From contig JYJJ01000084.1 in NCBI GenBank assembly GCA_003263775.1, forward strand, positions 117,237-181,236: a DNA stretch of 64,000 bases, read 5' to 3'. Position numbers and translations under genes: made by a program. The notes beneath the pieces are model-generated. The model saw only the letters and a program-made list of their open reading frames with translations, was not told the DNA's origin and did no database searches. This DNA is from Vibrio maritimus. Its GTDB lineage: Bacteria > Pseudomonadota > Gammaproteobacteria > Enterobacterales > Vibrionaceae. Below, in pieces: positions 40,482 to 50,447 of the stretch. Within the stretch, counting starts at the first letter, position 1. Each line of letters opens with the position of its first letter.

Positions 40482-40514
40482 AAGGCTAAAAGCAGGTGCT
40501 TTTAGCCTTTTTTA
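40482..40514 (+). terminator. Terminator of ggt
   Basis: Stem AAGGCTAAAAGC / GCTTTTAGCCTT with a 4-base loop and a T run. Confidence 0.9.
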
Positions 40515-40632
40515 TAGGGTTAGCGGCTAGGTTATTAAAGAGACAAGCACGTTGTAGAGATAAACTCGTTACTATCTGTGGTAAAGTGCACGCCGCTTCC
40601 GAATCAGAACAACCAAGATTAAGACCAACACT

Positions 40633-41856
40633 ATGCCGTTTTCTCAATTCTCTCTAAGCCCAAAATTGGTGGCAGCACTGCCTGACACCTTTCGCTCTGC
40701 AACAGAAATTCAGACAATCGCGATTCCTGCGATTATGAATAAGCAGGATGTATTGGCTATCGCTAAGACAGGAAGCGGCAAAACACTGGCGTACGGCTTA
40801 CCACTGTTAGAACAGCTTCTCGAAACTCCATCAAAGGCGCTTATACTGGTGCCTACTCGCGAGCTTGCTTCACAAGTCAATGACACGCTCTCTCTGGCAG
40901 CTCAGCATACAGAGCTGACATCAACCTGCATTTGCGGTGGGGTAGACAAAGAAAAGCAAAAAGCCGCTCTTGCCAATCAGCCAAGCGTAATTGTCGCAAC
41001 CCCTGGTCGCCTTCTTGAACTGCTCGCTGAAAACGCGCTAACGGCAAGCAACATCAATAAGCTGGTTCTTGATGAAGCCGATCGCCTACTAGAAATGGGA
41101 TTCTGGACGGACGTTCAACGCATCATCGAGATGCTGCCAGCGAAGCGTCAAACACTGATGTTCTCTGCCACTTTCCCTAAGCTACTAGAGAGCAAGGCCA
41201 AAGAACTACTTAACTCGCCAGCACTCATTGAAGTGAAGAAAACGGAAGATGCAGAACAATCGATAAATGAAACACTTTATCTCGTTAATAAGGGAAGCAA
41301 AACCAAAGCGCTGATTGACCAAATCAGTCGTCATAACTGGCGTCAGGTTCTCGTCTTTATTGGTGCCAAAGACAACGCCGATGCACTGTGTAAGAAGTTA
41401 AACAAAGCTGGGCTAAATACGGCTGCACTGCATGGCAACAAAGATCAGGCAGAGCGAGAAGCTACTCTCGAGCAATTCAAGCAGCAAAAAGTCAACGTAC
41501 TGATCGCCACAGACCTACTTGCACGCGGTATCCATGTCGAGCAATTGCCTGTGGTTATAAACTTTGAACTGCCATCCAATGCCGAGACCTACGTGCACCG
41601 TATCGGCCGCACAGCAAGAGCAGGACAAACAGGTATCGCACTCTCGTTGGTATGTCATGGTGAGGCTGAGTATCTGGCAGCAATTAGAAAGGTAACTCAA
41701 CGTGAACTGGCATTACAGGAACTCGATGGTTTTCCAGTTACTGATAAACCTTCTACTGGCGAGAGCAAGCGCGCGCCAAGAGATAAACAAGCTAATCGCA
41801 GAACCAGCAAAAAGAAGAGTATTAAGCAGTTCCAGAGTAGAACCAAGCGTTGTTAA
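40633..41856 (+). CDS. DEAD-box RNA helicase (RhlE-like)
   Basis: ATP-dependent RNA unwinding enzyme of 407 residues. All core motifs are present: Q-motif region ATEIQTIAIPAIMNKQDVL, motif I AKTGSGKT, PTRELA, motif II LDEADRLLEMGF, SAT in MFSATFP, and HRIGRTARAGQTG. The tail after about residue 370 is short and basic (KRAPRDKQANRRTSKKK), as in RNA-binding DEAD-box tails. The paralog group is not certain. Confidence 0.93.
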   Translation: MPFSQFSLSPKLVAALPDTFRSATEIQTIAIPAIMNKQDVLAIAKTGSGKTLAYGLPLLEQLLETPSKALILVPTRELASQVNDTLSLAAQHTELTSTCICGGVDKEKQKAALANQPSVIVATPGRLLELLAENALTASNINKLVLDEADRLLEMGFWTDVQRIIEMLPAKRQTLMFSATFPKLLESKAKELLNSPALIEVKKTEDAEQSINETLYLVNKGSKTKALIDQISRHNWRQVLVFIGAKDNADALCKKLNKAGLNTAALHGNKDQAEREATLEQFKQQKVNVLIATDLLARGIHVEQLPVVINFELPSNAETYVHRIGRTARAGQTGIALSLVCHGEAEYLAAIRKVTQRELALQELDGFPVTDKPSTGESKRAPRDKQANRRTSKKKSIKQFQSRTKRC

Positions 41857-42119
41857 AACACTTTATGGACAGTTTCGATGTTCGTTGAACACGGCAACTC
41901 TATAGTCCCATTGGTCGCTTTTTACTCCTACTTCTACTCGGAGTTTACGGCAAAGCAACACACTCGGTTTATCGCAGGGGAACTCTACCAGAAAAGGAAT
42001 TTCTCTAGTTTTCTGCCTAGGTCACTCTTTGAGCTATTGTGAGAGCATTAATGACTGCTGTACACTAATTGGACCGCTACTTGGCGTTGTTCTGTAATTA
42101 ATGAGAAAAAGGACTTTCC

Positions 42120-42380
42120 ATGAGTGATCTCTCTTCCCAGTTCGAAGCGGCAAGCGAAGCCGTAAAAACGTTGCAGCAAAGGCCTGATAACGAAACGCTG
42201 TTGTCACTCTACGCCTATTACAAACAAGGTAGTGCTGGCGATGTGCAGGGTGGTCGGCCAAGTCTATTCGACTTTAAAGGCGGTGCAAAGTATGCTGCGT
42301 GGGAGCGCTTACGTGGCATGGAGTCAGATAAGGCTAAGCAGGAGTACATCGACCTAGTCAAACGCTTGACCAGCGCCTGA
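42120..42380 (+). CDS. Acyl-CoA-binding protein (ACBP)
   Basis: Cytosolic protein of 86 residues that binds long-chain acyl-CoA. It shows the ACBP pattern: LLSLYAYYKQGSAGDVQGGR, DFKGGAKYAAWERLRG and DKAKQEYIDLV, with conserved Tyr/Lys ligand contacts. ACBP is widespread in eukaryotes and scattered in bacteria. Here it stands about 1 kb before a fatty acyl-CoA reductase and a wax ester synthase, both of which use acyl-CoA, which suggests a supply or buffering role. A glutathione peroxidase gene lies between. Confidence 0.85.
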   Translation: MSDLSSQFEAASEAVKTLQQRPDNETLLSLYAYYKQGSAGDVQGGRPSLFDFKGGAKYAAWERLRGMESDKAKQEYIDLVKRLTSA

Positions 42381-42535
42381 TCTAAAACTTTTTAGGATGG
42401 CAGCTCTAGCTTGGTCAGCTTTGCATATCAAAAGGATTAACGCTAAGCGATTGATAAGATGAAATCATTGTGAACTTTATTTTTCACACTGCGTAAAACC
42501 CTTTCATCCATTTTCTAAACCAGAAGGGAACTCTG

Positions 42536-43074
42536 ATGTTTAGTAAAATCCAGTATTTCATTACTTTGGTCACTGTTCCTTGGCAAAGTCGCAAAAGCAA
42601 TGCTCACGATTTTCGTTTCGATACCCTCTCCGGTGATGAGCTTTCACTGGCCGATTACAACGGTAAAGTGGTACTGGTAGTCAACACAGCCTCAGAGTGT
42701 GGTTTTACCCCTCAGTATGAGCAATTGCAGGCTTTATGGGAGTCCATCGTGACCAGGGTTTAGTGATAATCGGGGTGCCTTGTAACGATTTTGGTAGTCA
42801 GGAACAGTCAACCAATGCCTCTATTAATCGCTTCTGTGAACTAAATTTTGGGGTGACATTCCCATTAGCCTCCAAAACTAAGGTTAAAGGCAGAGGTCAG
42901 CATCCGTTTTATCGCTGGGCCGAACAGCAGGTCGGTTTCGTAGGCAAACCACGCTGGAACTTTCACAAGTTTCTAGTCAACAAAAAGGGTCAACTTGTTG
43001 AATGGTTTTCCCCTATGACCAAACCCGATGCCGAGAAACTGGTGAGAGCGATTGAGCGTGAGCTAGCCCAATAA
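42536..43074 (+). CDS. Glutathione peroxidase (cysteine type), frameshifted
   Basis: Thioredoxin-fold peroxidase reducing lipid or hydrogen peroxide. The active cysteine sits in VVNTASECGFTPQYEQL (cysteine instead of selenocysteine), the second motif is GVPCNDFGSQEQ, and the tryptophan motif is PRWNFHKFLV. A missing C near 42748 breaks the frame; restoring it gives ALWESHRDQGLVIIGVPC. Length about 180 residues. Placed beside the neutral-lipid genes it might protect stored lipid, but that is only inference. Confidence 0.87.
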
Positions 43075-43396
43075 CTCAAAATCGACCTGATCTTACGCAT
43101 CGCCAATAAAACCCAGTCCGATTTAGTCTTCTACTGAACAAAGAAACGGCTCAATTCCTTGTTATCAACGACCCGTTTACAATTTTACAACAGCCAGCCC
43201 CCTGATCAACTCACCTTATGCGACATCGTTTAGTACATAACTTGAACTGGCGCGGCCTATTTTTTCGTTTACGTGACCTGCACCACACCAAGTGGTCTTA
43301 CCACAATACTACACTTGAATAACACAGGGAAACAATATAGCTCGACACAATTGTCAGAGTTAAATACATGTTGTGAAATCTGCTCAAGGAATGAAT
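43075..43396 (+). other. Intergenic region before the fatty acyl-CoA reductase
   Basis: 322 bases without a supported gene. A small inverted repeat GTGGT-N3-ACCAC occurs near 43290. A weak promoter-like pair TTGAAT ... TATAGC with 15-base spacing lies at about 43316-43342. This region should carry the promoter for the reductase gene, but no box is convincing. Confidence 0.4.
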
Positions 43397-45407
43397 ATGA
43401 ACTACTTTGTTACCGGAGCCAGCGGGTTTATTGGCTTGAACCTCTTACAACGACTGACCAAACGGTCGGGAATCTTTTACCTACTTATTCGCAGTGACGA
43501 TAGCCAGATTAAAATCTTAAATGCTGCAAAACAGCTTGGGTTCCCAACGGATCACTTGGTGTTTATCCAAGGTGACTTGACCCAACCTAATATGGGGATC
43601 GCGCCCCAGTGGATCGAAAAACTAAATAACTCAGTGAACCATTTCTTCCATCTAGCTGCCGTTTACTCCTTAGAAGCCGATTGTGACACTATCGACAAAG
43701 TCAACATAGACGGTACCCGTCATGCGCTTCAGTTGGCCGACAAACTGGGCGTCGGCTGTTTCCACCATGTCAGTTCAATTGCCGTCGCTGGTCAATATCG
43801 CGGCTGGTTCCACGAAGATATGTTCGAGCAAGCTCATCCTGAGGGGCACAGCTATCTCACCAGTAAGCTGGCTTCCGAAGCACTAGTGCGTGATCAGGCT
43901 GCCGTGCCATGGAGAGTCTATCGCCCTGGGGTGGTGATCGGAGACTCAAAAACCGGTGCGGCCATGCGTATCGATGGGCCTTATTATTTCTTCAAGTTAA
44001 TCCAAAAAATGCGCAATACCCTGCCGCAATGGATGCCTATTCTGGGGCTAGAAGGGGGGCGCTTGAACCTAGTACCAGTCGATTTTGTCACCGATGCATG
44101 GATCATATTTCCCATCAGTCGGATCTGAACGGCCAGTGTTTTCATCTAACCGATCCGGAGCCTTACCGCGCCGGTGAGATAGTAAATATCTTCGCCCGCG
44201 CAGGACACGCGCCTCGAATGGCGATGCAATTTGACCTTCGTCTGTTGGAGCTACTGCCCGAGGCGCTGCGCTACGAGCTAGCTAATCAGCCTCTCTTAAA
44301 GCGCTTAGGGCAGTCCCTATGCCAGGAGTTCGGGATCCCGCCGGCGGTGGCCGCGTTCTTTACTACGCCAACGCTGTTTGACTGCCGCAATACACAACGG
44401 GCTCTTGAAGGCACTGAAATTAGCTGTCCAAGGCTTGAGGATTACGCCCCTGCTATCTGGGATTATTGGGAGCGAAACCTAGATCCAGACCTGCACCTAG
44501 CGCGAAGTCTCAAAGCGCGGCTGAAAGGTAAAAACAGTGATGATCACGGGTGCCTCGTCAGGGATAGGTAAAGCAGTCGCTCTCAAGTTAGCGAATGCTG
44601 GTGGGCAGCTGTTGTTGGTTGCGCGCAACCAGAACGACTACAGGACACGGTACGCAAGGTCGAAGAACTAGGTGGCAATGCGGCGGCATATTATTGCGAT
44701 ATTGCGACCTTGAAGCCGTGGATGTCATGATGCAATTGGTTAAACAGCAATTCGGTAAGGTCGATGTACTGATCAATAACGCCGGTCATTCGATCCGTCG
44801 CCCTGTGGTCAACTCGTTAAACCGTTTTCACGATTATGAGCGCCTGATGCAGATAAACTATTTTGGTGCACTAAGGCTTATCAACGGTTGTCTGCCAGGC
44901 ATGATCACCAATAGCGGTGGACACATTATCAATATTTCATCGATTTCTGTGCTGACCAATCCGCCACGCTTTGCTGCCTATGCTGCGTCTAAAGGTGCGC
45001 TGGAAAGCTTCACCCGCTGTGCGGCTCCAGAGCTAATTGACTATAACGTGCACATGACCACGATCCATATGCCACTAGTTGACACGCCGATGCTTGAGCC
45101 AGTGGAAACCTATCGGTCGGTCGCAACCCTCAGCCCAGAACAAGCAGCAGAAATGGTCGTCAAAGCTATTGTCGCTCGGCCGAAGCGCGTCTCTACTCGA
45201 CTGGGTATGTTCGGTGCACTAATACATGGGCTATTCCCGAAACTGGGTGAGCTAATCATGAATACTTATTTTCATATGTACCCAGACAAGCTAGACCAAA
45301 AGTACCAACCGGATCTACCTGAGGCTGAGGTTGCCCAAGAGAATCAGCAACAAATACAGCGGGAGATCCAAGCTCTGTCCAGCTTTATCCGAGATATTCA
45401 TCTTTAA
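43397..45407 (+). CDS. Alcohol-forming fatty acyl-CoA reductase (two SDR domains), frameshifted
   Basis: Reduces fatty acyl-CoA via aldehyde to fatty alcohol in one protein. The N-terminal extended SDR (about residues 1-370) has TGASGFIG (6-13) and the catalytic pair Y153/K157 in SYLTSK. The C-terminal classical SDR (about 385-660) has MITGASSGIGKAVAL, NNAGHSIRRPVV and YAASK. Order, spacing and many local motifs (IWDYWERNLDPDL, IMNTYFHMYPD) match Marinobacter Maqu_2507 and mycobacterial AcrA1-type enzymes. Four breaks (near 44095, 44530, 44630, 44703) are single-base changes that restore one frame. The ATG at 43397 has AAGGA six bases before. Confidence 0.88.
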
Positions 45408-45472
45408 GCCCCGCTGGCTTTAGCAAAAAGGGATAATCCGTAGACTAAACAACAGACGACTAAGGAGTTGTA

Positions 45473-45977
45473 ATGAAACGAGTCGAATTGGTTCACGCTT
45501 ATGCGGCCCCCTTGATGAGGTGATCCGGTTTTTTAGCGAAACCGACCTGATCGAAGATAAGTATGCAAAGCTCGGAGCATGTCACACCCAAGTTCAAGAG
45601 CTCGCAGAAACAGATGATGGTTCCGAACCCGCACCGAACGCCAAGTGCCATCCCAGGTGCCTTCGGTACTAAAAGCAGTGCTTGGCGCATCGAACAAGAT
45701 TCGTCAGCAGGAGCAATGGCACTGGTTGGATAACGACACCATTTCTTGTGATTTGGGGGTAGAGATCGTCGGAGTACCAGTGACAGTGCAAGGCAATATG
45801 CGACTTATCGCCTTTGATGACAATCAGCGTTGTGAAAACCACGTCACTATCTCGGTGTCAACGTCATTGCCATTTATTGGCGGCACGCTGAGGGATTTTG
45901 TTGCCAAGGATATCAAGCGCGTCGCCCAAGCTGAATTTGAGTATATTCAGCAGCAGATTGCCGTGACCGCGGCGTAG
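45473..45977 (+). CDS. DUF2505-like lipid-associated protein, frameshifted
   Basis: About 169 residues: MKRVELVHAYAAPLDEVIRF, then IEDKYAKLGACHTQVQEL, and a C-terminal half with strands and a helix (VTISVSTSLPFIGGTLRDF, AQAEFEYIQQQI). The pattern fits DUF2505, a START/SRPBCC-like hydrophobic-ligand fold found near lipid genes in actinobacteria and some marine bacteria. Two missing bases (near 45513 and 45622) split it. It lies between the acyl-CoA reductase and the PhaD-like regulator, so a lipid-binding or carrier role is plausible but unproven. Confidence 0.65.
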
Positions 45978-46021
45978 CCTAGGTTACACCTCAGTTAACA
46001 TCACCAGAACATGGAGGCAAA

Positions 46022-46654
46022 GTGAAGACAAAGTCTAGGATCCTTGAAGCAAGCCGATGTCTGTTCAATCAGCATGGGGTTGAGCCCATTTCCAGCCTTC
46101 AAATCGCAACTGAACTTGGGATCAGCCCAGGTAATTTGTATTACCACTTTCACGGCAAAGACGAGATTCTCGCAGTACTGGTCAGCGAATGTGACCAACT
46201 ATTTGCCGAGGATAGTCAGGCGTTTTCACGTGAAGTTGAGAGCCTAGAGCAGTATTGGGCGTTTCTTCACCGCCTAATGGTGCACTTCTTGCGCTACCAG
46301 TTTATCTTCAGAAGTCTGGATCATCTGCATTGCGACTCACCTGCTCTTGGCCGTCGAATCCGCACCCTAGTCCGTCGACTGAAGGGACTGATCATGACGA
46401 TGCTTGAACACCTAACCAGTCTCGGCGTTTTGCGGCTCGACCAAGCCCAACAGGTTATTCTGGCCGACAACCTCTTGCTGGTTGGTCTGCACTGGGCACA
46501 TTATCAACTTTTGCAAGATCCCAGCCTAGACGAGCAAGCATTGCTCCGCAAGGGTGTGACCCGCATGCTGACCCTCGTTTCTCCCTACATGGTACCTGAG
46601 CATGGGGATGCACTGAATCAGCATCAGCGCTGGGCTGAGCAACTGACCGGCTAG
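46022..46654 (+). CDS. TetR-family regulator, PhaD-like
   Basis: A 210-residue regulator with an N-terminal helix-turn-helix (RILEASRCLFNQHGVEPISS, LGISPGNLYYHFHGKDEI). The wording NLYYHFHGKDEI and the overall length match Pseudomonas PhaD, the activator of PHA genes that senses an acyl-CoA-like ligand. It stands between the plus-strand acyl-CoA reductase side and the minus-strand esterase, wax synthase and phasin side. A 9-bp perfect palindrome upstream of the phasin operon (50839-50868) is a candidate binding site. Confidence 0.85.
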   Translation: MKTKSRILEASRCLFNQHGVEPISSLQIATELGISPGNLYYHFHGKDEILAVLVSECDQLFAEDSQAFSREVESLEQYWAFLHRLMVHFLRYQFIFRSLDHLHCDSPALGRRIRTLVRRLKGLIMTMLEHLTSLGVLRLDQAQQVILADNLLLVGLHWAHYQLLQDPSLDEQALLRKGVTRMLTLVSPYMVPEHGDALNQHQRWAEQLTG

Positions 46655-46709
46655 GCTAACTCCTTATTATCGAGAGCCAAAAACGCCGCTTGCGGCCCCC
46701 ACCCCAACA

Positions 46710-47650
46710 CTAGAGCACTGTTTTGACTGTGGGATCTTCGCCTTTTATCACTTCGTGTTGCAACAGAAATTGAGCAATGCTTTCAATCGCTTCATCGGCC
46801 TCAGGGAGCTGACTAAACAACGGATATACATGGGGCATACCATTACCCACGATTAACTCTACTGGATGTTCGGCTTTAATCATCTTGTCAAACAGGCGAG
46901 TTGAGTCATCCAATAGAACCTCCTCAGAGCCCACAACTATCAACGTGGGAGGGAGCTTCATATACTCGGCGTAAATGGGTGAGACCAAAGGTTCTCGGGG
47001 CGGTGCACCGTTGAGATAGGTATTGCGCATCAGTAGCAGTGAGGGCAGGTCAAAAAACGGATCGTCATTCCGTTTTTCATAGGCGCTGTTTCCTGTCATC
47101 TCCATATCTGATACTGGCGAGAGAAGCACAGCAGCGGCCGGCAGTGGTAACTTCTCTTGCTGAATCTGCAACATGGTGCCTAGCACAAGATTACCACCAG
47201 CGGAATCGCCCATTAGGATGATCTGACGGCTGTCGTAGCCTTCTTTCAGCAGAGTACGGTAGACCGTGTAACAATCATAGTGAGCTGCGGGATACGTATG
47301 CTCGGGTGCCAAACGGTAATCAACCATCAGGCCGCGGGAACAGATCTTCTGACAAACCCTCCCAATGAAGCTACTGTGAGTGTTCGGACTGACAAAACAG
47401 AAACCGCCGCCATGGAAATAGAGTAGCAGCATGTCGTCGTCAGATTCTGGCATATCAACCCACTCGCAGGGAATATCAGCCAACTGCACGGTGAGCGCTC
47501 GATGAGTTTGGGGGCGTTGACCAACGCACCGTACTGGTCGATGTTGGTGATTAGCTCTCGCATCTCGTGTACGTCGTTGCAGCGAGCCATGCGTTGGCGC
47601 ATAACGCGCTCAAGCACTTTGTTAAATGCGCGACTTTTCCAATGTGCCAT
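46710..47650 (-). CDS. Hormone-sensitive-lipase-like esterase, frameshifted
   Basis: Alpha/beta-hydrolase that could break down stored neutral lipid. It has the oxyanion-hole motif YFHGGGFCFVS, the nucleophile elbow GDSAGG and the C-terminal histidine in GMPHVYPLF, all typical of the HSL family. The N-terminal part (residues from MAHWKSRAFNKVLERVM) lies in another frame; a missing base near 47495 explains the break and restores TVQLADIPCEWVDM. Total length about 313 residues. It follows the wax ester synthase gene on the same strand, so synthesis and turnover are paired. Confidence 0.83.
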
Positions 47651-47735
47651 GTTTACCTCCCTAAACTAAGTAAGGGAACCCGTGTAGTCTTTCAATCGTT
47701 TCAACAATATAGACTAGCAAATCGGACATTTTCCC

Positions 47736-49293
47736 TTACTCCTTCGCCGGCTCGTTTTCTCTGATTACCCTACGGTGTTGTCGAGGAAAAGGGGATACCT
47801 TGAACTGTTTCAGTTCGGCAAGCAGCATCTCTGCCTCGTATGCCAAGTTTTGTGAATGATCGTCAGCTAAAGGATTGAATAGCTCGTCATTCAGCGCCGA
47901 CATCGCGGTATCCATCACATCCAGCTCGAGGGACGCAAGTGCCTCTTCTAAGTGCTCGGGAATCATCTCGACATGAGGTAAGTTAGACGGGCAACTGACC
48001 AGCCCGAAATGTAGGTGGTCATCATAACCGAACATGGTTATGTTAATGGTTTGGCCTGGGATCAGTAGAGACAGTGGATAACACTCCTGCACTTCTGCAC
48101 CAAAGAAATAGCGCCGTTGCGCAGGTCCAGGTACATTAGAGATGATCAGGTTGGTAGCTGGCGGCACCACACGGTTAATATTAAGTTTCCCACCTAATAA
48201 TGCCAGCCCATTGACCAGAATCGAATAGTTAATATACCCCCAGGCGATACCTCCTGCGCCTGATGCTTCACATTTCTGGTTGATTGTTGAATCGCTGCAA
48301 GACGCCTAGTCGGTGTGTCTAGGGCATGTCCAAGTTCAACTAAGCCTACCGCAAACTTGTTTCCACCTTTTTTAACCGCGCCTTCTTCGCGCAGATCAAT
48401 CGGCATTAGCGCGACCAAGGGCTTGTCAAGGCACTGACGATGGTTCTGTAGGTGGCGATTTAAGGCAATATCACACACGCATAACATCACATCGTTCAGT
48501 GATGCCCCCGTAAGGCGCTGATCTGCCGAAACTGACTAATGGGTAGCCGACCGAGACCGACCGCTCGCAATTTATGGTGCCTCTGGTTGAAAGGGGTCTT
48601 GGGCGCGGTGAAGGGAACTTTTAGATTGGGTTGTTTGCCGCAAAACAGTTTCGATAGCATACCAGTACCTAGGCTAACCACACCCAATGAGTCACTGAGT
48701 TGGCGCTTCAGTTCACCTACCGAACCAAACAAATGAGTAATGATATGCTGGTTTTCTTCTTGTTGTCGCTTACGCGATTTTCCCAAATCCTGCTGCCAGA
48801 ATGGCGTTCCCCGCTCAATGGGATCCTGTGACGTACAGAAATCAAACAGCTTGCCAACTTTCATACCATCGGCAATAGCGTGGTGGACCTTGAAGCATAT
48901 CACCACTTGGTTTTGCTCTAGGCCACCAATCACCCACATTTCCCACAAAGGCCGGAAACGATCCAGTTGATGACTGTGGATCCGTCCCACCAAATCCAAC
49001 AATTGCTCACGGCTACCCGGTTGAGGCAGCATGGACAAATGAACATGTTGGGTGATATCCACATCCGACGTTTCCTGCCAGTTTGGCCATTCGGTCAGCG
49101 ACAGGTTCAAACGCCAGTTGAACGGCGGCTTTACCTCAGTATAAGAGAGCAATTGGCTGTACAAGTCACATGCGAAATCCGCGCTCTTGGCGTTTTTCGG
49201 TGGCTGAAGATGGACTAACCCAGTGACATGCATCGGCGTGTCACCTGATTCAAACAACACAAACGCTAGATCGATAAGTGAAAGTTGATTCAT
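47736..49293 (-). CDS. Wax ester synthase/diacylglycerol acyltransferase (WS/DGAT), frameshifted
   Basis: Joins a fatty alcohol (or diacylglycerol) to acyl-CoA to make wax ester (or triacylglycerol). The catalytic motif HHAIADG is at about residues 137-143, preceded by the family motif RPLWEMW. The C-terminal half has VPPATNLIISNVPGPAQRRYF, the conserved NVPGP block. Two breaks (near 48502 and 48232) are one missing G and one missing A. The corrected length is about 519 residues. The ATG at 49293 follows AGGTG. It is the enzyme that consumes the product of the reductase at 43397. Confidence 0.92.
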
Positions 49294-49372
49294 AGTCACC
49301 TCTTGCCCTAGTTAATCGATACGAATGCAAAAAGGTGGAGGGCGCCCCACCTGATTACGAGCAAGTTGCTGG

Positions 49373-49744
49373 CTATTTTTTCGCTTGCTGTTCCAACATT
49401 GCTTCCACGATAGTGGTCAGCTTTTCGATTTTTTCATCTAACCGATCAAGCTTAGTCCGGTCGATACCGCTAACGCGATAAACGACATCATTCATCTGGT
49501 CTTCGAGATGATCAGCGGTTTTATCGCGAGTTAGATCGATCTTGTCTTTCGCAGCCTGTTCTACTTCCTTGCCACGTTCTACCAGTTCGTCAAACATGCG
49601 ATTGGTTTTCTGGTTGATAGACTGAGCCTCTTCCACACTGCGGCTATACATACCCAGTCCAGCCAGCCAGATGTTTCGTGTCATAGACTCTCCGCTTTCA
49701 ATGATTTGAGTGGCAGTTTGGTCAACTGTGCTTAATTTGCTCAT
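49373..49744 (-). CDS. Phasin family protein 1 (granule-associated)
   Basis: A 123-residue helical protein with the PhaI/PhaF-type phasin motif RNIWLAGLGMYSRSVEEAQ and a long amphipathic helix (MFDELVERGKEVEQAAK), ending in a short heptad region (LDRLDEKIEKLTTIVEAML). Proteins of this family coat PHA granules in Pseudomonas. Here no PHA synthase is present, and the neighbours are wax ester genes. It is transcribed with phasin 2 and the wax synthase. Confidence 0.85.
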   Translation of the reverse strand: MSKLSTVDQTATQIIESGESMTRNIWLAGLGMYSRSVEEAQSINQKTNRMFDELVERGKEVEQAAKDKIDLTRDKTADHLEDQMNDVVYRVSGIDRTKLDRLDEKIEKLTTIVEAMLEQQAKK

Positions 49745-49815
49745 GATGTCCTCCCAATGAACTGATGTGTCGAGTTATTCCGGCTTTTCCTTACTAGCCG
49801 GTGCTTTTCGCCTTG

Positions 49816-50296
49816 CTACACTTGAGGTTTCGCGTGGCTTAGCTTGGTGGCTTTTTCAGCAGACTTAGTAGACGACGTTTTAGCTGAAGTGTCTGCATCG
49901 CCAGTGGCTTCCGGCGCACTCTCTTCTTGAACTTGGCTGTGTTTGAGCAACTGTTCGACCTGTTCGGTAAGTCTGTCAAGTTTGTCATCAACTCGGTTCA
50001 GTTTGTAACTGTCGACGCCAGTCACTTTCTGCACCACCTGATGCAGTCGCTCTTCTATCGCCACTGCAGCTTGGCTACGGCTGGTATATACACGCTCTTT
50101 CTGCTGTTTTTCTATGGCGCGCCGCGCTCGAGCAGGTCTTCGAACACCGAGCAGCTCGATCAGAGATACCGTTGACCTCCTCGGCACTCTTGGCATAGGC
50201 ACCGAGTCCGGCCAGCCAGATGTTATACATCATAGTTTCGCGCATACTCTCAATGTTTTTTTCATCGTCCGCTGCGCTGCGTGAGAAGATCCCCAT
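49816..50296 (-). CDS. Phasin family protein 2 with Ala/Lys-rich tail, frameshifted
   Basis: About 160 residues: MGIFSRSAADDEKNIESM, the phasin motif MYNIWLAGLGAYAKSAEEVN, then FEDLLERGAA and EKQQKERVYTSR, followed by a heptad segment (VDDKLDRLTEQVEQLLKH) and a tail rich in Ala, Thr, Ser and Lys (KTSSTKSAEKATKLSHAKPQ). Such tails are seen in PhaF-type proteins that also bind DNA. Two missing G residues near 50121 and 50148 break the reading. It differs from phasin 1 by this tail. Confidence 0.78.
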
Positions 50297-50447
50297 CTTT
50301 CCCTCCTTAAAATGAATAAGAGTGAATTCTCATTCCAGTTTCATGATAGTTAGAGAAGTTAGAATCGGCTTTCTAATAGCTTTTCAGCACACAATAAATG
50401 CGGAAGAATCTAGATAGGATTTGTGCTAGATCAATTTTTCATCAGAA

